Below, in pieces: positions 59,794-64,000 of a stretch of 64,000 bases of DNA. The DNA is from Typha latifolia (Eukaryota; Streptophyta; Magnoliopsida; Poales; Typhaceae): NCBI GenBank assembly GCA_019914945.1, contig CM034109.1:8920479-8984478 (forward strand). Reading direction: 5' to 3'. The position numbers and the translations under genes were made by a program. A model generated the notes under the pieces. The model saw only the letters and a list, made by a program, of their open reading frames with translations. It was not told the DNA's origin and ran no database searches. Positions within the stretch are counted from its first letter, which is position 1; each line of letters starts with the position of its first letter.

Positions 59794-60555
59794 AACTACC
59801 ATCTAGAAAAAGCATAAATAAATCATGGATATAGTTAATCCATAACATACTGTTCTTCTAGCAAATGACCATGCTATACATTTAAATGTCAATGTTTAGT
59901 AGACATTTTCCCTTATATTTCAGTTTTGAGTTTAAATCCTAATCACATCTATGCTCTGTGCTTTCGACCATGTAACTATTCCATCATAATGAAGTAGGCG
60001 CTAAGGCGTTGTATCTCCTCCCTACTTAATTGTTCTAACTATAAAATACAGTGGGGTTTGCATGTCCAAGATTTGTTTCAGTTCTTATTACTCTGATGGC
60101 ATATATTGCAAAAAAATTTATCTTTTGTACAGAGGTTAACTGCTGGTGGTATTTTTCCCTAATGATAGAGGTGTCTGAAGATGACCTTAAAGACCTATAT
60201 GCAACATACAGTATAGATGTAATACCATAAACCAGCACATGCTCCCCTAATTTCAGACTTGTAACATTTGTACACACAGTATACTGTCAAAAATTCTATT
60301 AAGGATCAGAGAGAATATTAATGAATATTGGTACCGGAAGCACTAACAAACCTGTTGAACATAATTATTTAGCTGTCAGCAAATGTACTTCGGAGGAAAT
60401 GGCTTTAATCACTATTTGATTGAAGCCTTCTATCTGAAATCTTCTTGCTTTCGTCCTTCATATCATAAGAAATTACAAGGAAAGCAGAGTATCTCTGTAG
60501 TATTACACTATAATCTACTATCATAAAGTGTATTCCTACATAGTTATGTTTAATT
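59794..60555. other. Intergenic between convergent GEX3 and PII-2-like genes
   Basis: AT-rich; contains both 3' UTRs. Nothing else is recognised. Confidence 0.4.
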
Positions 60556-62677
60556 CTACAGTGGTACAACTAGGAGAAAAGCCACTATCATGTCTTTCAT
60601 GAGAATTAGCCACCAAACAGAAGCCAAGCGCCGAAAGGAGACTGTCAAACTGGAGCCCTGACTTGTGTTTCCATCACTCATACTTGTTTCAGTAGATACA
60701 TCAGAGAAAGGATTCAGTTGCTTATGCTTGCACTTCTCCAGTCCAATGGGGATATGCCTTGTGGAATTCAATCCAACGATATAGCATAGATTTGGGTTGC
60801 TCCAAGAGGCAAACCTCCTTCCCACTCTCTCATAGAACACCTGAGAGAGGACTAATTCTCCAGTCAAGTTGTTTTCATTGATATAGAGAGCACGGAGACA
60901 AGGCAAATCTGCAATCTTTGAGGGAACACTGCCATAAAGATGGTTGTTATTTAAGGCCAGAAATCTTAATCTCTTCAACTCTGTCATGGATTCAGGAATC
61001 TTCCCAGTTAACAACATGTTGGAGAGCTCCAAAGTAGCGAGATTCCTCAGATACTTCCATTCAAAATCCATCAGATTCCCACCCATTGGATTGTTGGATA
61101 AGAGCACATGTTCTACCGACATCATGCCTTGAAGAGACCGAATCCATCCACCAGATATATTGTTGTTCCTGAGATCTAGCAGAGTGAGAACTTTCAGCTT
61201 GCTAAGCTCCCACGGAAGCTCTCCATCCAAGTGATTAGAATTCAAATCAAGCTTCAGAAGTGAGTTCATGTTGCCAATTGATGGAGGAAGAGGACCAGTG
61301 AGGGAGTTCCTGCTGAGGTCCAAGATCAAGAGATCACTCAAATGGTTGCCCAGAGAATTCGGTATTTGACCAGATAACCGGTTTCCGGGAAGCGAAAGCC
61401 TTCTTAAGTGCACTAAGTTGTCTAGCTCTTGAGGCAGCTCTCCTGACAAGGCATTCTCTACTAGTACTAGAGACTTAAGATTTGCAAGCAGACCAAAGCT
61501 AGAAGGAATTACTCCGACAAGGCCTTGATTCGATCGAAATTCCAACGTCTCCAAGCTTCCAGATAACTTTTGCCAGTCCTCACATGGGAGGGTGGTGGGA
61601 TTAGTTACTGAAGAGAAGCAATTGAAGACGGAGAGGCTCTTAATATGCTTGAGCTCAAAGAGGTATGAACTGAACTCGGCATCATGAACACATTCCAGAG
61701 AGTTGTCAAAGATGGGTCCAATATTTAGGACTGTTACATACCATTTATCTTCAAAGAGATCACAAGAGACTCCCTGCATTGGAGATTCCAGAAACATTTG
61801 AAAGATAATCCAGGAAGTAACTTAGCATGATCAAATCTTAAATGTAACAATAATTACAGAAACTTGTAGTAGTGGGAGCAAATTATCATCTATGCCAAGA
61901 TAAATAGTTCAAGAAATTTATGACCGATATGGAATTGAAGGATGCAACACTAATTTTCATGACAATGTATGACAAGGTCCGAAAGAAATTGCGTGAGTCG
62001 AACATCTTTTTAACTTCAAATGTGTGAAAAATGCACTGTCTCTACATTTGTCATTCCATCTCTTAGAAAGTAATGGAAGAGAAGATAGATTGGAACATGA
62101 AACAGTTATAGAGATTTAAGGACTAAATTTAACTATGAAATTCAGAATGCAACAGTAGAGAGATCTGCGAAACTGGCAAGAAAGAACCAGCAAGCCTAGG
62201 CTAAATACTTGTCTCTGTCATTCTTATCAAGTAATTTAAATAGACTTCAACAGATTTCGGAAACTTGATCCTTGGTGCAGATTTGATGATGTAGGAAGAT
62301 GACTAAGAGCAGTTCATGTTTTATTATGAATTGCTAACTGGATCAGATATCAAGTTGACACTTAATAAGAATGCTTAGTTCACTAAATAGTGCAAATTAG
62401 GCATGATAAGTCTTCTAGTAGAGCTCTTTAGAGGAATTTCTCAAGCATGTCTTTTAGTAGGAACCTGTATTGGTGTCCATCCACATGGGTCTGGATAAAG
62501 TTCCGAGCCATTCCACCATTTGCCGACGAATCCTTGTATAACTGTGTACAGAGCTTCTTGCTCCGTCTTCTCCATTGGGGCTGGAATAGGATCTGATTGA
62601 GACAAGCCACTGAAGAAGAACAAGAAGAGCTGAAGAATGAAAAGAGTTGCAGTTCTCGGAACACCTTCCATTAACAA
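60556..62677 (-). CDS. PII-2-like: Leucine-rich-repeat protein, Piriformospora indica-insensitive protein 2 (PII-2) type
   Basis: Two exons on the minus strand, 62677-62465 and 61773-60556, give 476 residues. Exon 1 encodes a signal peptide (TATLFILQLFLFFFSGLS) and the start of the N-terminal cap (ALYTVIQGFVGKWWNGSELY, PDPCGWTPIQ), which continues as GVSCDLFEDKWYVTVLNIGP in exon 2. About nine to ten LRRs of about 24 residues follow (LKSLVLVENALSGELPQELD, LLILDLSRNSLTGPLPPSIG, LRFLALNNNHLYGSVPSKIA). A second Cys pair closes them (NPNLCYIV, GLEKCKH). The last about 20 residues are hydrophobic (VWWLILMKDMIVAFLLVVPL), consistent with a GPI signal or membrane anchor. There is no kinase. The Arabidopsis relative is a plasma-membrane-microdomain LRR protein needed for growth promotion by a root endophyte. 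The start could be M1 or M3. Confidence 0.88.
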
Positions 62678-64000
62678 GTTGGATTCAGAACTCCAAAGTA
62701 TAGAAGTACAAGAGACGAAATTATGTGAGAAAAGAGAACCGGCAACTGATCAACAGTGACACCAATGCTAGAGAGGAGTGACTGGAAAGCTCGGAAGTGA
62801 TTAAACAAGAAGATTTAAGGATTTGGCAGCTGACAGGAAGCACAGTTTCCAGTTTTCCATGTGATGATACTTCTAATATCCTCCATTAGGACTATGGGAA
62901 GGACGCAAAACACTTCGGGAGAAAACTAGAAGTTCATGTACATGCACAGGAGGATAATTTTTGTATTCAAAAGAAGAAAAAAAAGGCAAAAGAGAGGAAC
63001 AGTGGATACAAGATCTTGCAAGATCTATGCAGCTTTCAGACCTCTAACTCTGTAAAGGAGAGACTTGCTGGAAATATAGTAAGTTCAAAAGAACAGAATC
63101 CAAGGGACAGTTTTGTTTTCACTTGTCTTTCAGCTACCAAAAGAGCAGTGAATTGATTGCAAAAGAGATGGGATAAGAAGAATGGTGGAGGAGAACTTTC
63201 CACTGCCTAATCCAAGAAAGGAGTTGAGGGGAGGAGACTCTCCAATTTATAGGCCTGAAAAGCATTCAGAGGGGATTTGGATAATGCTAAGGTGGGCTAG
63301 AAGTAGAGAAGCCTACAGTATTTAAAAAAAGAAAGAAGCTATCTTAGCCTGGTACTCTGGATTGTTGGGTTTTGAGCTTTTTCTTATGAATCCATCATGC
63401 TGATGATGGTTAGAAATGAGCTGTGGAGGGAGCATGTGGGGGAAGGGAAGGTAGGTGGATTTAGCTAGTTTTTTTGTGCCTTGTTGGGGGACCATACTCA
63501 TGCATGTGAGTGCATGCAAATGTTGGCAGGAAAGGAATGTTAGCCTCTGATCATTTCCCTTTCCTGCATTGCCAGATCCAGTGAGATTGTAAATTCTTGT
63601 TTCTTTTCTGTTTGTGAACTTCTGGTAATTTGCAAAAGTAATTTGAGAATTCCAACAAAAGCAATACATGCCACCCTAATAGCGCATGCGAATAGAAGAT
63701 AGATTATAAGATGTACGGCCTACCACACCCCACCAGAATAGATAGTAGAAAATAGGGAATAAAAATGGGCTAACGAGATTTGAATCTATAATCTCTATAT
63801 AATCAATTAGCCCCATATACATCGTGCCCTTTAATGAAGAAAAAAAAAAACTAGCTGAACTATATCTTGATAAACTAGTCTAGTGTCTTCAATGCAACTA
63901 TGCGAGATCTCTTGATAGCTTAACAGAAGCTTGACAAGTGTACATTAAGCTCTACGAAAACGAATTAAACTTTAGAATTGGGGGTTATAGGTTCATAATC
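62678..64000. other. Upstream region of the PII-2-like gene
   Basis: Contains its presumptive promoter and 5' leader. Two RY-type CATGCA motifs lie at 63499-63506 and 63513-63518. An A-run is at 63839-63850. The frame at 63322-63669 on the minus strand lacks any protein signature. No further gene is seen to the end of the window. Confidence 0.4.

Noticed and set aside
63760..63830. tRNA-like GATTTGAATC motif near the right end
   Set aside because: No acceptor stem or anticodon arm can be drawn around it; not a tRNA gene.

Overview
This is nuclear DNA of a flowering plant. Genes are split by short AT-rich GT..AG introns, and the encoded proteins are plant-specific (farnesyltransferase beta with the plant insertion, PSA3, CASP-like, DYW-type PPR, GEX3, PII-2). 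Several intronless or first exons are very GC-rich while neighbouring genes are AT-rich. That bimodality, together with the repeat style, makes a monocot the better guess, but this is inference and no species is claimed.

Layout. 0.5-1.8 kb: CASPL4A-type membrane protein (-). 2.9-4.8 kb: plastid-targeted phosphoglycerate-mutase-family protein (-). 5.6-10.8 kb: protein farnesyltransferase beta subunit, 14 exons (-). 11.6-14.8 kb: MEF8-type DYW PPR protein (+), divergent from the farnesyltransferase gene. 16.2-18.35 kb: photosystem I assembly factor PSA3 (-). 18.5-19.7 kb: 5'-truncated, frameshifted LINE remnant just upstream of PSA3. 20.5-28.3 kb: SUMO protease of the ULP1D/OTS type, 11 exons (-). 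29.35-31.14 kb: BCS1-like AAA-ATPase (-). 32.1-36.7 kb: TMEM33/Pom33 homologue, 9 exons (+). 38.2-38.7 kb: CML15/16-type calmodulin-like protein (-). 40.75-42.04 kb: E-class PPR protein (-). 42.0-46.8 kb: gene-poor block with an LTR-like repeat, a duplicated GC-rich plus AT-rich unit, and two minisatellite arrays. 46.8-54.7 kb: divergent SIN3-like co-repressor that lacks PAH3 (+). 55.2-55.75 kb: gene-free segment with organelle-like character. 56.3-59.8 kb: GEX3-type gamete-expressed membrane protein (+). 60.55-62.7 kb: PII-2-like leucine-rich-repeat protein (-). 62.7-64 kb: upstream region of that gene.

Exon models were built by hand from GT..AG borders. In every fully modelled gene the exon lengths add to a multiple of three and the joined frame stays open. 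The genes are an ordinary mixture of housekeeping, plastid, organelle RNA-editing, signalling and reproductive functions and do not form a pathway. No cluster resembling a new multi-gene system was found. The most unusual elements are the PAH3-less SIN3 paralogue whose 5' end abuts a duplicated repeat block, that repeat block itself, and the internally repeated N-terminus of the MEF8-type editing factor.
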